From the NCBI GenBank assembly GCA_024275975.1, contig JAJRYC010000002.1, forward strand, positions 1 to 55,076: a DNA stretch of 55,076 nt. The letters run 5' to 3'. Below, in pieces: positions 1-7,306 of this stretch. Both the position numbers and the translations under genes were made by a program. Under the pieces are notes generated by a model. That model worked only from the letters and a program-made list of their open reading frames with translations, did no database searches and was not told the origin of the DNA. Source of the stretch: Nitrospirota bacterium (GTDB lineage Bacteria; Nitrospirota; Thermodesulfovibrionia; Thermodesulfovibrionales; UBA6898). The number at the start of each line of letters is the position of its first letter. The stretch's first letter is position 1.

Positions 1-180
1 ACGTTCAAGGTTAACGGATAAAAGAGCATAGCGTTAAGCGTTAAGGATGAAAAACACTGACAAGAACAAAGGATAAAAGATGTTCAAGGTTCAACGTTCA
101 AGGTTAACGGATAAAAGAGCATAGCGTTAAGCGTTAAGGATAAAAGACACTGACAAGAACAAAGGATAAAAGATGTTCAG
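1..180. repeat. 93-bp tandem repeat, two copies
   Basis: Two nearly identical copies of a 93-bp unit lie head to tail, the first at 1-93 and the second from 94 to about 178. They differ by a few substitutions near 49-55 versus 142-148 and diverge after about 175. The unit is A-rich and made of shorter motifs (GTTAAGCGTTAAGG, GGATAAAAGA). The array may continue to the left of the window. Its right edge meets the 3' end of the Crp-like gene, whose stop codon is at 177-179. I see no coding sense in it. Confidence 0.85.
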
Positions 181-845
181 GTAAGGGATTTCAATTTTTT
201 CAGGTCCAGGATCACAATCTTCCCGTTTTTCGAGGTTAAAATGCCCGCCTTCGAAAGTTTGCTCATAGTCCTGATCGCTGTTTCAACCGTAGTGCCGACC
301 ATCTCCGCTATATCCTGTTTCGTAAGTTTCATGTCGATCAATAACCCGTCAGGGGCATCTTCTCCCACTTTATCGGCTAATTTGATAAGCAGTGACGCGA
401 TCCTCGACTCAACCTTTTCGAGCGCGATATTCTTCATCATCTCATGGGAGTCTTTTATCCTGTCCCCTATATTCCGGGCCATGCTATACATAAGATCAGG
501 GTATCTGTCCATGATGCTCAACAGGTCTCTCCTGGATATCCTGAGGAGTTCGGAGTCCTCCATCGCAACCGCGTTGGCCGGATAAGGGAACCCCCTTACT
601 ACGGCGATTCCGCCAAAAAATTCCCTGGGAGAAATAATCTCCAGAATAATCTCTTTGCCGTCCTGGGAAAGCTTCGTGATTTTAACCTTCCCTTTCCTGA
701 CGATATAAAGCCACTCGGATGCATCGCCTTCCGAAAAAACAGTCTCTCTTTTCAAAAACTTTTCAGGCAGAAAATAGCGGTTTATTTCATCTATTTCCTT
801 TTGACTTAATGTGTTGAAGATTGATACGTCCCTGATGTTGAACAT
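177..845 (-). CDS. Crp/Fnr-family transcriptional regulator
   Basis: Predicted cytoplasmic one-component regulator of 222 aa. Residues about 20-115 form a cyclic-nucleotide-binding-type beta-roll (VFSEGDASEWLYIVRKGKVK, then EFFGGIAVVRG). The last 50 or so residues hold a winged helix-turn-helix (LTKQDIAEMVGTTVETAIRT). There is no N-terminal cysteine cluster, so an FNR-type iron-sulfur sensor is unlikely. The canonical cAMP-contacting arginine is not obvious, so the ligand is unknown. It is divergent from acs across about 100 bp of AT-rich DNA and could regulate it, though I could not identify a clear palindromic operator there. The ATG at 845 has no good Shine-Dalgarno sequence in front of it. 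The 3' end abuts the tandem repeat. Confidence 0.9.
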   Translation of the reverse strand: MFNIRDVSIFNTLSQKEIDEINRYFLPEKFLKRETVFSEGDASEWLYIVRKGKVKITKLSQDGKEIILEIISPREFFGGIAVVRGFPYPANAVAMEDSELLRISRRDLLSIMDRYPDLMYSMARNIGDRIKDSHEMMKNIALEKVESRIASLLIKLADKVGEDAPDGLLIDMKLTKQDIAEMVGTTVETAIRTMSKLSKAGILTSKNGKIVILDLKKLKSLT

Positions 846-894
846 TGACTAGAATATATAAAAATTTAATTAAATTACAATTAATTTTTTATGA

Positions 895-941
895 TATAAT
901 TTTTTTGTTACATGAAAATTCAATTAACGCTATCAGGAGGA
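895..941 (+). promoter_or_regulatory. Probable acs -10 element and ribosome binding site
   Basis: A perfect TATAAT lies at 895-900 in the divergent crp/acs spacer, but the -35 region is poor, which would suit an activated promoter. A strong AGGAGG at 936-941 sits four bases before a TTG codon at 946. This spacing supports TTG as the acs start. Confidence 0.5.
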
Positions 942-945
942 TAAC

Positions 946-2115
946 TTGTCAAGCAATAACATCCCGGAAACTGGACCAAAGGAGCACCAGTATTTTGAAC
1001 CTCCGGCGGAATTCAAGGAAAAGGCACATATCAAAAGCAATGAAGAATATGCCGATCTCTACAGGCAGTCAATAGAGGATCCAGACGCATTCTGGTCAAA
1101 AATGGCCAGAGAAGAGCTAACATGGTTCAAAAAATGGGATGGCACGGCACAGTATAAATTTACTGATTCAGGTGTTTCATGGTTTAAGGGGGGAAAGCTT
1201 AATGTATCATATAACTGCATCGACCGTCACCTTGGCACCTTCCGGAAAAACAAGGCCGCCATTATATGGGAATCCGAATCCGGCGAAACCAGAACACTCA
1301 CATATCAGGAACTTCACCGGCAGGTATGCCGCTTCGCCAACCTGCTGAAAAAATTCGGCGTGGCCAAAGGCGACCGCGTGGCGTTTTACCTGCCGATGAT
1401 TCCAGAACTTGCCGTCGGCCTGCTTGCCTGCAGCCGTATCGGCGCTGTTCACAGTGTGGTTTTCGGTGGATTCAGCGCGAATTCCCTCAAGGACAGACTG
1501 AATGGCTGCCAGGCGAAGATACTTGTCACCTCGGACGGTTCTTTCCGGGCCGGCAGGATAATAGATCTGAAGAAAAATGCGGATGCCGCGATGGAAGGCT
1601 CTCCATCCGTCAAGACATGTTTTGTCGTCAGGAGAACCGGAATCAGCGTGGATATGAGGCACGGCCGCGACTTTTACGCTGAAGATGAACTCGCGAGCGG
1701 GGACATCTCATCGGACTGTGAACCCGAACATCTTGACGCCGAGGACCCTTTATTCATTTTATACACCAGTGGAAGCACAGGAAAACCGAAAGGGCTGCTG
1801 CATACGACTGCCGGCTACCTGCTGTACACATCCGTAACCTTCAAGTATATCTTTGATTACCGGGAAGAAGACACATACTGGTGCACGGCTGACATAGGAT
1901 GGATAACAGGCCACAGCTATATAGTATACGGCCCCCTTTCGTGCGGCGCCACAAGTTTGATGTTCGAGGGGGTACCGAATTATCCTTCACCCGCCAGATA
2001 CTGGCAGATTGTTGAAAAGCACAGAGTCAATATCTTCTATACCGCCCCGACTGTCATCCGCGCCCTGTCAAGGGAGGGAGAGAAATGGACAAAAAAAATG
2101 ACATCTCTTCGCTGA
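946..2115 (+). CDS. acs: Acetyl-CoA synthetase, N-terminal part (frameshifted gene)
   Basis: AMP-forming acetate:CoA ligase, which activates acetate to acetyl-CoA through acetyl-AMP. This frame carries the N-terminal ACS signature ([17 protein letters not shown]) and the adenylate-forming P-loop [11 protein letters not shown] near residue 272. It begins at TTG 946 behind AGGAGG. The frame ends at 2115, but homology continues in another frame. The reading passes from EGEKWTKK to [20 protein letters not shown] if one extra A is read in the A8 run at 2091-2098. The joined product would be about 659 aa, a normal length for the family. The frames meet in an in-phase A AAA AAA heptamer, so either a one-base loss or -1 slippage could explain the break. 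Confidence 0.93.
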   Translation: MSSNNIPETGPKEHQYFEPPAEFKEKAHIKSNEEYADLYRQSIEDPDAFWSKMAREELTWFKKWDGTAQYKFTDSGVSWFKGGKLNVSYNCIDRHLGTFRKNKAAIIWESESGETRTLTYQELHRQVCRFANLLKKFGVAKGDRVAFYLPMIPELAVGLLACSRIGAVHSVVFGGFSANSLKDRLNGCQAKILVTSDGSFRAGRIIDLKKNADAAMEGSPSVKTCFVVRRTGISVDMRHGRDFYAEDELASGDISSDCEPEHLDAEDPLFILYTSGSTGKPKGLLHTTAGYLLYTSVTFKYIFDYREEDTYWCTADIGWITGHSYIVYGPLSCGATSLMFEGVPNYPSPARYWQIVEKHRVNIFYTAPTVIRALSREGEKWTKKMTSLR

Positions 2116-2924
2116 GGCTGCTCGGTTCTGTAGGAGAACCGATAAATCCCGAGGCCTGGCTATGGTATTACAGGCATGTAGGACAGGAGAGGTGTCCCAT
2201 TGTGGATACATGGTGGCAGACAGAGACGGGCGGAATACTTATCGCGTCACTGCCGGGGGCCGTGCCGGTTAAACCGGGCGCTGCCGGCAGGCCTTTCTTC
2301 GGTATAACGCCCGCGATATTGAGGGCTGACGGGACCGAGGCTGATATTAATGAAGAAGGATCGCTTGCTATCAAGATGGCATGGCCGGGCATCGCAAGGA
2401 CAATTTACGGAGACACAAAACGTTATTTCGAGACATATTTCACCCAGTATAAGGGATATTATGCTTCAGGCGACGGCGCTAAAGTGGATGAAAACGGTGA
2501 CTATCAACTACTTGGGCGTATTGATGATGTTATTAACGTATCCGGACACAGGCTCGGAACGGCCGAAATCGAGAGCGCTCTTGTCTCTCATCACAGTGTC
2601 GCCGAGGCTGCGGTCGTGGGCTTCCCCCATGAAATCAAGGGACAGGGTATCTTTGCCTTTGTCATTTTAAAGAGCGGTGTAGAACAAAGCAGCGAGCTGG
2701 AAAAAGAACTGGTCCAGCAGGTAAGGAAGGAGATAGGTCCGATTGCGACTCCCGACAGGATCCAGTTTACCGATGGTCTCCCGAAAACCAGAAGCGGTAA
2801 AATAATGAGAAGAATCCTGAGAAAAATAGTAGAGCATAAAACCGACGAGATTGGAGATACATCTACTTTAGCCGACCCCTCTGTTGTTGACAAAATTGTG
2901 GAGGAAACAGCCCGCTGGGGATAA
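2085..2924 (+). CDS. acs: Acetyl-CoA synthetase, C-terminal part (frameshifted gene)
   Basis: Continuation of acs after the frameshift at 2091-2098. It carries the rest of the large domain ([24 protein letters not shown]), the hinge and AMP-contact region ([40 protein letters not shown]) and the C-terminal motif [14 protein letters not shown]. The lysine in that last motif is the one acetylated by Pat-type enzymes in characterised ACS proteins. The ATG at 2085 is probably not a true start, because it lies upstream of the junction inside the first frame and has no dedicated Shine-Dalgarno sequence. The small gene at 2958 follows after 33 bp and is probably co-transcribed. Confidence 0.92.
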   Translation: MDKKNDISSLRLLGSVGEPINPEAWLWYYRHVGQERCPIVDTWWQTETGGILIASLPGAVPVKPGAAGRPFFGITPAILRADGTEADINEEGSLAIKMAWPGIARTIYGDTKRYFETYFTQYKGYYASGDGAKVDENGDYQLLGRIDDVINVSGHRLGTAEIESALVSHHSVAEAAVVGFPHEIKGQGIFAFVILKSGVEQSSELEKELVQQVRKEIGPIATPDRIQFTDGLPKTRSGKIMRRILRKIVEHKTDEIGDTSTLADPSVVDKIVEETARWG

Positions 2925-2957
2925 ATAAAAGTTCAGATCAATTAAAAGGAGAAGAAA

Positions 2958-3266
2958 ATGTGGTATATTTCCACCTTTGAGGCAAAAGCTAATACAACTT
3001 CGCAGGAGATCAAAAGAGAGCGAGAAGAATGGGTAAAGCAGGAAAAAGACAAGGCGATGATGAGGAAATGCCGAACAGTCCATAGATATGAAGTTCTTGG
3101 AAAATCTCCGTTAAAAGTTTTTTTTATCATAGAGACCGATGAACCGGGCGTCCTGAATCTGCTGTCACGCCACTTCGGAAATGCATGGGATTCCGCCTCA
3201 TATCCGATAATACAGAGAGAGATTTGCGAGGCGCTAGAGGAAGACCACACGATCATCGGCGGCTGA
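2958..3266 (+). CDS. Small DUF3303-like protein
   Basis: A 102-aa soluble protein with a strong AAGGAG eight bases before its ATG. Residues 55-85 (FFIIETDEPGVLNLLSRHFG, then YPII) resemble the DUF3303 pattern of a strand, 'ETDDPEAL', a helix and 'YPV'. That pattern suggests a small ferredoxin-like alpha/beta fold. The N-terminal half is charged and probably helical. No catalytic residues are evident and the function is unknown. It directly follows acs and probably shares its transcript. The family assignment is by eye only. Confidence 0.7.
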   Translation: MWYISTFEAKANTTSQEIKREREEWVKQEKDKAMMRKCRTVHRYEVLGKSPLKVFFIIETDEPGVLNLLSRHFGNAWDSASYPIIQREICEALEEDHTIIGG

Positions 3267-3287
3267 AACGGCTCTACAAAGAACGGT

Positions 3288-3318
3288 TCCAATAGTTCCA
3301 ACCGCCGGAACTATTGGA
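3288..3318 (+). terminator. Inverted repeat after acs unit
   Basis: Perfect 12-bp arms, TCCAATAGTTCC at 3288-3299 and GGAACTATTGGA at 3307-3318, with a 7-nt loop. It starts 21 bp after the stop of the small gene at 3266. No T-run follows, so it may be a Rho-assisted terminator, an mRNA-stabilising hairpin or one of the local repeats. Confidence 0.5.
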
Positions 3319-3454
3319 CCTGATTCTCATAAACACAGGATTTCATTATAATTCACATACTTATAGACACAGCTTAATGTATAACATTCAATAATTCCGG
3401 CTGGCTGGTACAGCCGGGCTCCATTCTGACGACTATTATAAAATCCCCCTTAAT

Positions 3455-3473
3455 CCCACTTTACTAAAGTGGG
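3455..3473. repeat. Short near-perfect palindrome
   Basis: CCCACTTTA at 3455-3463 faces TAAAGTGGG at 3465-3473 with one base between, preceded by a CCCCCTTAAT motif. It looks like the intergenic palindromes of the 'aatcccccttt...aaaggggg' kind seen in many environmental genomes. Confidence 0.6.
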
Positions 3474-3514
3474 GAGGCTGTTTTAGCGTCTGCTTATATT
3501 CTGATGTTTTTTAT

Positions 3515-3576
3515 TTGTGTCATGCTCGAAGCCTGCCCTCGACTCCGATCGGGGGTCTTCGGGCATCCAGAACCTA
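3515..3576. repeat. Dispersed imperfect palindrome, copy A
   Basis: An imperfect palindrome that begins with GTCATGCTCGAAGCCTGCCC and ends near CGGGCATCC. Its core (TGCCCTCGACTCCGATCGG) is the reverse complement of the core of the copy at 47880-47938. One spacer copy here and another 44 kb away argue for a mobile or amplified intergenic repeat, not a gene-specific signal. Confidence 0.7.
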
Positions 3577-3704
3577 TTGAAAACACTGGATTCTCGATGT
3601 AAGTCCTCGCGAGAGTCGCGTCGACCGGCTTAAGAATTGACCGGGAGTAACGGCTCAATTGTTATGTTTATGAACAGACTCTATTTACCGAGTAACTCCC
3701 CCAG

Positions 3705-3725
3705 CCCCTCTTAACCTAAGAGGGG
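3705..3725. repeat. Short palindrome
   Basis: CCCCTCTTA at 3705-3713 and TAAGAGGGG at 3717-3725 form a perfect 9-bp stem with a 3-nt loop. It lies directly before the first copy of the 27-bp direct repeat. Confidence 0.6.
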
Positions 3726-3815
3726 AGTAATTTACTCTCCATCTAAGTTGAAGATATGAAGATTGAAAATGCTTCATTAGCACTTCCAGGGAGTAATTCA
3801 CTCTCCATCTAAGTT
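3723..3815. repeat. 27-bp direct repeat, two copies
   Basis: GGGAGTAATTTACTCTCCAT plus seven further bases at 3723-3749 recurs with one mismatch at 3789-3815 (GGGAGTAATTCACTCTCC...). Each copy contains a small internal inverted repeat (GGAGT...ACTCTCC). The intervening 39 bp is AT-rich and unrelated. Confidence 0.75.
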
Positions 3816-3835
3816 AGAGTCAGGCCAATAGCAAA

Positions 3836-3864
3836 TAGTCTCCCGCTTTATCAGGGGGAGACTA
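3836..3864. repeat. Hairpin-forming inverted repeat
   Basis: TAGTCTCCC at 3836-3844 and GGGAGACTA at 3856-3864 form a perfect 9-bp stem with an 11-nt loop. It is the last element of the palindrome-rich stretch. Confidence 0.6.
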
Positions 3865-4057
3865 TAATTATCATCGGCAGGTATTGCTTTCCGTCCTAGT
3901 CTTCTGTTTCCAGGCTTTAACGCTCTGCGCCATGCTCTCTGCGCTATGCCTTTCTTTCATTCCCCTTTGATTATTTTAGGGATGCTTCCGATCGTTCGAA
4001 ATAACATAAGGCTAAATCTGCCTATTTTTTAATTTACATATTACCTGCTTATTTCAC

Positions 4058-4087
4058 TTGACAAACCCCTCTAATTTTGCTTATATA
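4058..4087 (+). promoter_or_regulatory. Sigma-70-like promoter in spacer, plus strand
   Basis: A perfect -35 hexamer TTGACA lies at 4058-4063, then 17-18 bp, then a TATA-rich -10 (TTATAT/TATATA at 4081-4087) preceded by TG as in extended -10 promoters. No plus-strand protein gene follows, but a hairpin with a pyrimidine-rich tail begins about 30 bp downstream (see the candidate small RNA). Confidence 0.5.
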
Positions 4088-4092
4088 TTTAC

Positions 4093-4163
4093 ATAGCAAT
4101 TAACTTATTACCTCCCTTAGAGCTGCTGTCTACATCCCACAGGCAGCAGCTCCTTTTCTTTAT
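4093..4163 (+). ncRNA. Candidate small RNA with anti-Shine-Dalgarno-like 5' part
   Basis: Inferred transcript of about 70 nt from the promoter at 4058-4087. The 5' part is single-stranded and AT-rich and contains UUACCUCCCUU (4107-4117), which resembles the 3' tail of 16S rRNA and could pair with strong ribosome binding sites. The 3' part is a perfect 9-bp stem (GAGCTGCTG 4120-4128, CAGCAGCTC 4144-4152) followed by CTTTTCTTT, like an intrinsic terminator. It ends at the 3' end of the DUF362 gene on the other strand, so the hairpin may instead be that gene's 3' structure. No known family was recognised. Confidence 0.35.
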
Positions 4164-5282
4164 CTAAATTTCGATAATTTCGTATTTCCTGGAGCCAAGG
4201 CCGAGTCTTTCCGCCTCCTCTACCTGCAACATATACGGCTTATCATGTATTTTCATTAAAATGTCTTCGCCGTCCTTTATCTTCCTGTGTTCCGCCAGCG
4301 AACCCGGCAATGGTGACGCCTCGAGCAGCATGTCCATACTTGCCTGTTCAATAGAAACAATATCTTCCGACATAAGGATTCCCATGTCCTGGATTACAGG
4401 GACATCAGCGGCTGGCATACAGTCACATTCCGGTTGAATCTCCGTCATAAAATTTATAAAGACTATTTTTTTGGGTTCAAAGGTACTCATCACAGTACCG
4501 GCTGACTCTGCAAGCGACCGCATAAATCTCTCGTTATCAGCGGGCAGAGTCAGGGAAGCCGTCTCACATGCTCTCTCACATCTTCCGCATCTCCAGCAGG
4601 CATCGTCGTTCCAGACAAGCTCCTCCCTGCTGAAATCAATCGCATCCAGAGGACATACATCCCTGCACTGGTAGCATAGTTCGCATTTTTCCTTGTCCCA
4701 TACTAACTCCCCCCTGCCGATTAAATGCATTGAGCCTCTTCCGCATTTCCAGCCGCACGCACGGTGATAACCGCTCACCCCACCCATCGCAAGGTTTTTG
4801 ATGGCGCCGGCATAACCAGAGTTTATATGACCTTTAACGTGAGAACAGACAACCATGGCCGGCACATCATGTATAACCGAGGCAACCGCGATCTCGTCAA
4901 GGATTTCTCCTGCCTTAATCATGATACTGTCGTTACCATAAAGTCCGTCGGCAAGCACAACAGGCGCGTTTACCGAAAGATGGTTGATGCCGTTCTGGTT
5001 GGCGACTTCAAGATAATCCAGCCCGGCTATCCTGACGGTATCCGTAACAAAGGGCTTTGCCCCTATCCTCACAAGCGCGTCCACGACTTTTCTTAAAAAA
5101 ACAGGTCTTACAACCCTGTGCGCGCCTTCCGAACCAAAATGGGTCTTTACGGCAACCCACTCTTCAGGGCTGAAATAGTTCATCATACCTATCTCTTTCA
5201 GAAGCCTTTCGAGCTTGCCCGGCATACTGTCATCATATTTCCATTTTTTAGTCCCTGCTGAAGCAAAATAGACCTTTGACAT
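4164..5282 (-). CDS. DUF362 domain protein with two 4Fe-4S motifs
   Basis: A 372-aa soluble protein. The N-terminal two thirds match the DUF362 family (WVAVKTHFGSEGAHRVVRP, then GHINSGYAGAIKNLAMGGVS). About residues 195-245 form a bacterial ferredoxin with two CxxCxxC motifs, one CxxCxxCxxxCP (CELCYQCRDVCP) and one CxxCxxCxxxC (CWRCGRCERAC). DUF362 proteins are iron-sulfur proteins of poorly known role, often in anaerobes, and an electron-transfer or cofactor role is inferred. A GGAGG lies just before the ATG at 5282. It is last in the minus-strand run after the VanZ-like gene. An alternative name in databases is 'uncharacterised Fe-S center protein'. Confidence 0.88.
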   Translation of the reverse strand: MSKVYFASAGTKKWKYDDSMPGKLERLLKEIGMMNYFSPEEWVAVKTHFGSEGAHRVVRPVFLRKVVDALVRIGAKPFVTDTVRIAGLDYLEVANQNGINHLSVNAPVVLADGLYGNDSIMIKAGEILDEIAVASVIHDVPAMVVCSHVKGHINSGYAGAIKNLAMGGVSGYHRACGWKCGRGSMHLIGRGELVWDKEKCELCYQCRDVCPLDAIDFSREELVWNDDACWRCGRCERACETASLTLPADNERFMRSLAESAGTVMSTFEPKKIVFINFMTEIQPECDCMPAADVPVIQDMGILMSEDIVSIEQASMDMLLEASPLPGSLAEHRKIKDGEDILMKIHDKPYMLQVEEAERLGLGSRKYEIIEI

Positions 5283-5309
5283 ACGACCTCCAGGATTTCA
5301 GGTTAAGTA

Positions 5310-5636
5310 TTAATGTTTTCTCAATTTCATATATACTATACAGAACAATAAAGCTCCCGCGGTATTCGCAATGGCGTCTTCAGGAGAAAACGATCTCTGT
5401 GGAATAAAATATTGCAGGCACTCCATTGCAAAGCCGTACGCCGCAGAGAAAACAATAGCCTTGTACGCGGCCCTTTTGCGGGTTGTCCCGGTTTTAAAAT
5501 GTCTGAATAAAAATATCGAAGTAACTCCATAGAGGATGAAGTGTTCAATCTTGTCAATCGGCATCCCGATGTCCGGCCCCGACAACGGCAGAACCGAAAC
5601 AATCAGGATAATAACAAGCCAGGCAATTAAGAGCAT
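5310..5636 (-). CDS. VanZ-like membrane protein
   Basis: A 108-aa protein with three or four predicted membrane segments. It starts with a hydrophobic helix (MLLIAWLVIILIVSVLPLSG), followed by the family signature DKIEHFILYG, and ends in a hydrophobic stretch before a basic tail. VanZ-family proteins are small membrane proteins. The founding member gives low-level teicoplanin resistance, but most are housekeeping proteins of unknown function. It starts 8 bp after the rsmI stop and is probably in the same transcript. Confidence 0.8.
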   Translation of the reverse strand: MLLIAWLVIILIVSVLPLSGPDIGMPIDKIEHFILYGVTSIFLFRHFKTGTTRKRAAYKAIVFSAAYGFAMECLQYFIPQRSFSPEDAIANTAGALLFCIVYMKLRKH

Positions 5637-5644
5637 AAGATCAT

Positions 5645-6481
5645 TCAGGCGCGGTCAGGATCAATGGAGAGGCTCATATCATAAAGCTCCTTCCTGCTTA
5701 ATCCATACGCCCCAGCCGTCCGCTTAACCGCGTCTTTTCTCCCGAGTCCTTTTTTCATCAGCAGCTTAATCTCATCCAACGCGTCCCCAACATGGACTTT
5801 TTCATCTTCGGACATTCCCTCGACCACGATCACATATTCGCCGGCTATTTTTGTCTCTACCAGGCGCTCGGATATTTCGGCTATGCTCCCCCTTATTATA
5901 TCTTCAAATATCTTGGTCAACTCCTTAACAAGCACCGCCCTTCTCTCTCCGAATATCTGTTTCATATCGGAAAGGGACTGCAAAATCCTGTGAGGCGACT
6001 CATATATGACGATTGTCCTTCTTTCAAAACTAAGTTCCTTGAGCATCTTTTGCCGCTGCGACAGTTTGGCTGGCAGGAAACCACAAAAGATAAACTCTTC
6101 GGTCGAAAATCCTGACAGGGAAAGCGCGACGACAAAAGCGGCCGGACCGGGCACAGGAATAATCTCTATCCCTTCTTCAATCGCCTTTTTTATTAATACG
6201 CTGCCTGGGTCCGATATGCCGGGTGTTCCGGCGTCGGATATAAGCGCTACCGATTCACCTGAATTTATCCTCAGTATTAGCTCCCTGGTTTTCGCCTTTT
6301 CCCTCTCACCCCAATAACTTATCAGCGGCTTTGAGATGTTATAGTGGTTCAGAAGCTTAAGCGAATGCCTCGTATCCTCGGCGGCGATGATATCAACTTC
6401 CTTCAGAATCCGCAACGCCCTTAGAGTGATATCCTCCAGATTACCGATCGGCGTGGAGACTATATAAAGAAGGCCTTTCAC
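5645..6481 (-). CDS. rsmI: 16S rRNA C1402 2'-O-methyltransferase
   Basis: SAM-dependent methyltransferase of the tetrapyrrole-methylase fold that methylates the ribose of C1402 in the 16S rRNA decoding centre. The 278-aa protein shows the family hallmarks LYIVSTPIGNLEDITLRAL at the N-terminus, AAEDTRHSLKLLNHY, ISDAGTPGISDPG and VPGPAAFVVALSLSG. The length is typical. The start is a GTG that overlaps the TGA of the upstream small gene by 4 bp (GTGA), which suggests translational coupling. Confidence 0.96.
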   Translation of the reverse strand: MKGLLYIVSTPIGNLEDITLRALRILKEVDIIAAEDTRHSLKLLNHYNISKPLISYWGEREKAKTRELILRINSGESVALISDAGTPGISDPGSVLIKKAIEEGIEIIPVPGPAAFVVALSLSGFSTEEFIFCGFLPAKLSQRQKMLKELSFERRTIVIYESPHRILQSLSDMKQIFGERRAVLVKELTKIFEDIIRGSIAEISERLVETKIAGEYVIVVEGMSEDEKVHVGDALDEIKLLMKKGLGRKDAVKRTAGAYGLSRKELYDMSLSIDPDRA

Positions 6482-6729
6482 CGCCTGTCCAGCTCTTTCC
6501 GGAGTTTTTTGTTTATTCTTATAATCTCATCCGTGTCATCACCTTTAAGTTCCCATGTATATCCGTCTTTTACTGTTCTTTTTACTGTGATCCTGACCGG
6601 TTTTTTCGGTTTTATATTCGCCAGCCCGGTGTTTACGGCGAACCGGAAGTCTTCCTCTCCTGCAGAATATGCGACCTGCGCGAAGAATAAAAGCGCAGCG
6701 ACTATAAAAATAATCATAAAACGTTTCAT
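6478..6729 (-). CDS. Small secreted hypothetical protein
   Basis: An 83-aa product if the ATG at 6729 is used. That start gives a clean signal peptide (MKRFMIIFIVAALLFFAQVAYSA). A longer reading from 6822 adds 31 residues that overlap the end of nadE and destroy the signal, so I prefer the shorter one. The mature part is about 60 residues, basic and largely beta-like (PKKPVRITVKRTVKDGYTWE). No family was recognised, and a periplasmic location is inferred from the signal. It lies between nadE and rsmI and overlaps rsmI by 4 bp. Confidence 0.65.
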   Translation of the reverse strand: MKRFMIIFIVAALLFFAQVAYSAGEEDFRFAVNTGLANIKPKKPVRITVKRTVKDGYTWELKGDDTDEIIRINKKLRKELDRR

Positions 6730-6772
6730 AGCTGAAACATACCCCCTTTCCACTTTCAGTGAATTACCTCTG

Positions 6773-7258
6773 TCAGTAACTCCTGTATCTGTTCGTAATC
6801 GGAAACCGCCTGTCCCTGCCAAAGGCCCTCGGTGTTATTTTAATCCCGGGCGGTGACTGCCTCCTCTTATATTCACTCCTGTCTATCATACTTATAACTC
6901 TCCTGGTACAGTCAGGATCACAGCCCACTTTGACTATATCCTCAAAACTCATATCATCCTCAATGTATGACTTGAGTATCGGATCGAGCACAGGATAAGG
7001 AGGAAGTGTATCGCTGTCTTTCTGGTCCGGTCTCAGTTCCGCCGTGGGCTCTTTCCATAATACCCTCTCCGGGATGACCGGACCTTCGGATATCGAATTT
7101 CTCCACATTGATATATCATAAACAAGGGTTTTCGGGACGTCTTTGATTATCGCGAATCCCCCGGCCATATCTCCATACAGTGTGGCATAACCGACGCTCA
7201 TTTCAGACTTATTGCCTGTAGTCAGCACCAGCCAGCCGAATTTATTGGAAAAGGCCAT
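6773..7258 (-). CDS. nadE: NAD synthetase, C-terminal part (gene with in-frame amber)
   Basis: C-terminal part of glutamine-dependent NAD synthetase, in the same frame as the upstream 7307-8509 segment and separated from it only by TAG at 7307-7309. Coding resumes immediately after the stop with [20 protein letters not shown], a conserved NadE stretch, so the ATG at 7258 lies inside the domain and is probably not a natural start. It contains [19 protein letters not shown] and [10 protein letters not shown], which line the NaAD and ATP sites in characterised enzymes. It ends next to the small secreted gene. Confidence 0.9.
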   Translation of the reverse strand: MAFSNKFGWLVLTTGNKSEMSVGYATLYGDMAGGFAIIKDVPKTLVYDISMWRNSISEGPVIPERVLWKEPTAELRPDQKDSDTLPPYPVLDPILKSYIEDDMSFEDIVKVGCDPDCTRRVISMIDRSEYKRRQSPPGIKITPRAFGRDRRFPITNRYRSY

Positions 7259-7306
7259 AAGCAGGTTCCCCCTGATCCTCGCCTGAAGATTTTCCTCCGT
7301 AATATC

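Larger units (their letters stand above)
3267..4057. other. Gene-free, repeat-rich spacer
   Basis: About 790 bp with no supportable gene on either strand. It is a mosaic of inverted repeats (entered separately), fragments resembling bacterial interspersed palindromic sequences, and a 27-bp direct repeat. It separates the plus-strand acs unit from the minus-strand DUF362 unit. No tRNA-like fold was found. Confidence 0.7.

Noticed and set aside
4093-4160. A short minus-strand ORF behind AAGGGAGG downstream of DUF362
   Set aside because: The nearest ATG is followed at once by TAA, and a TTG reading gives only 16 codons without any recognisable feature.
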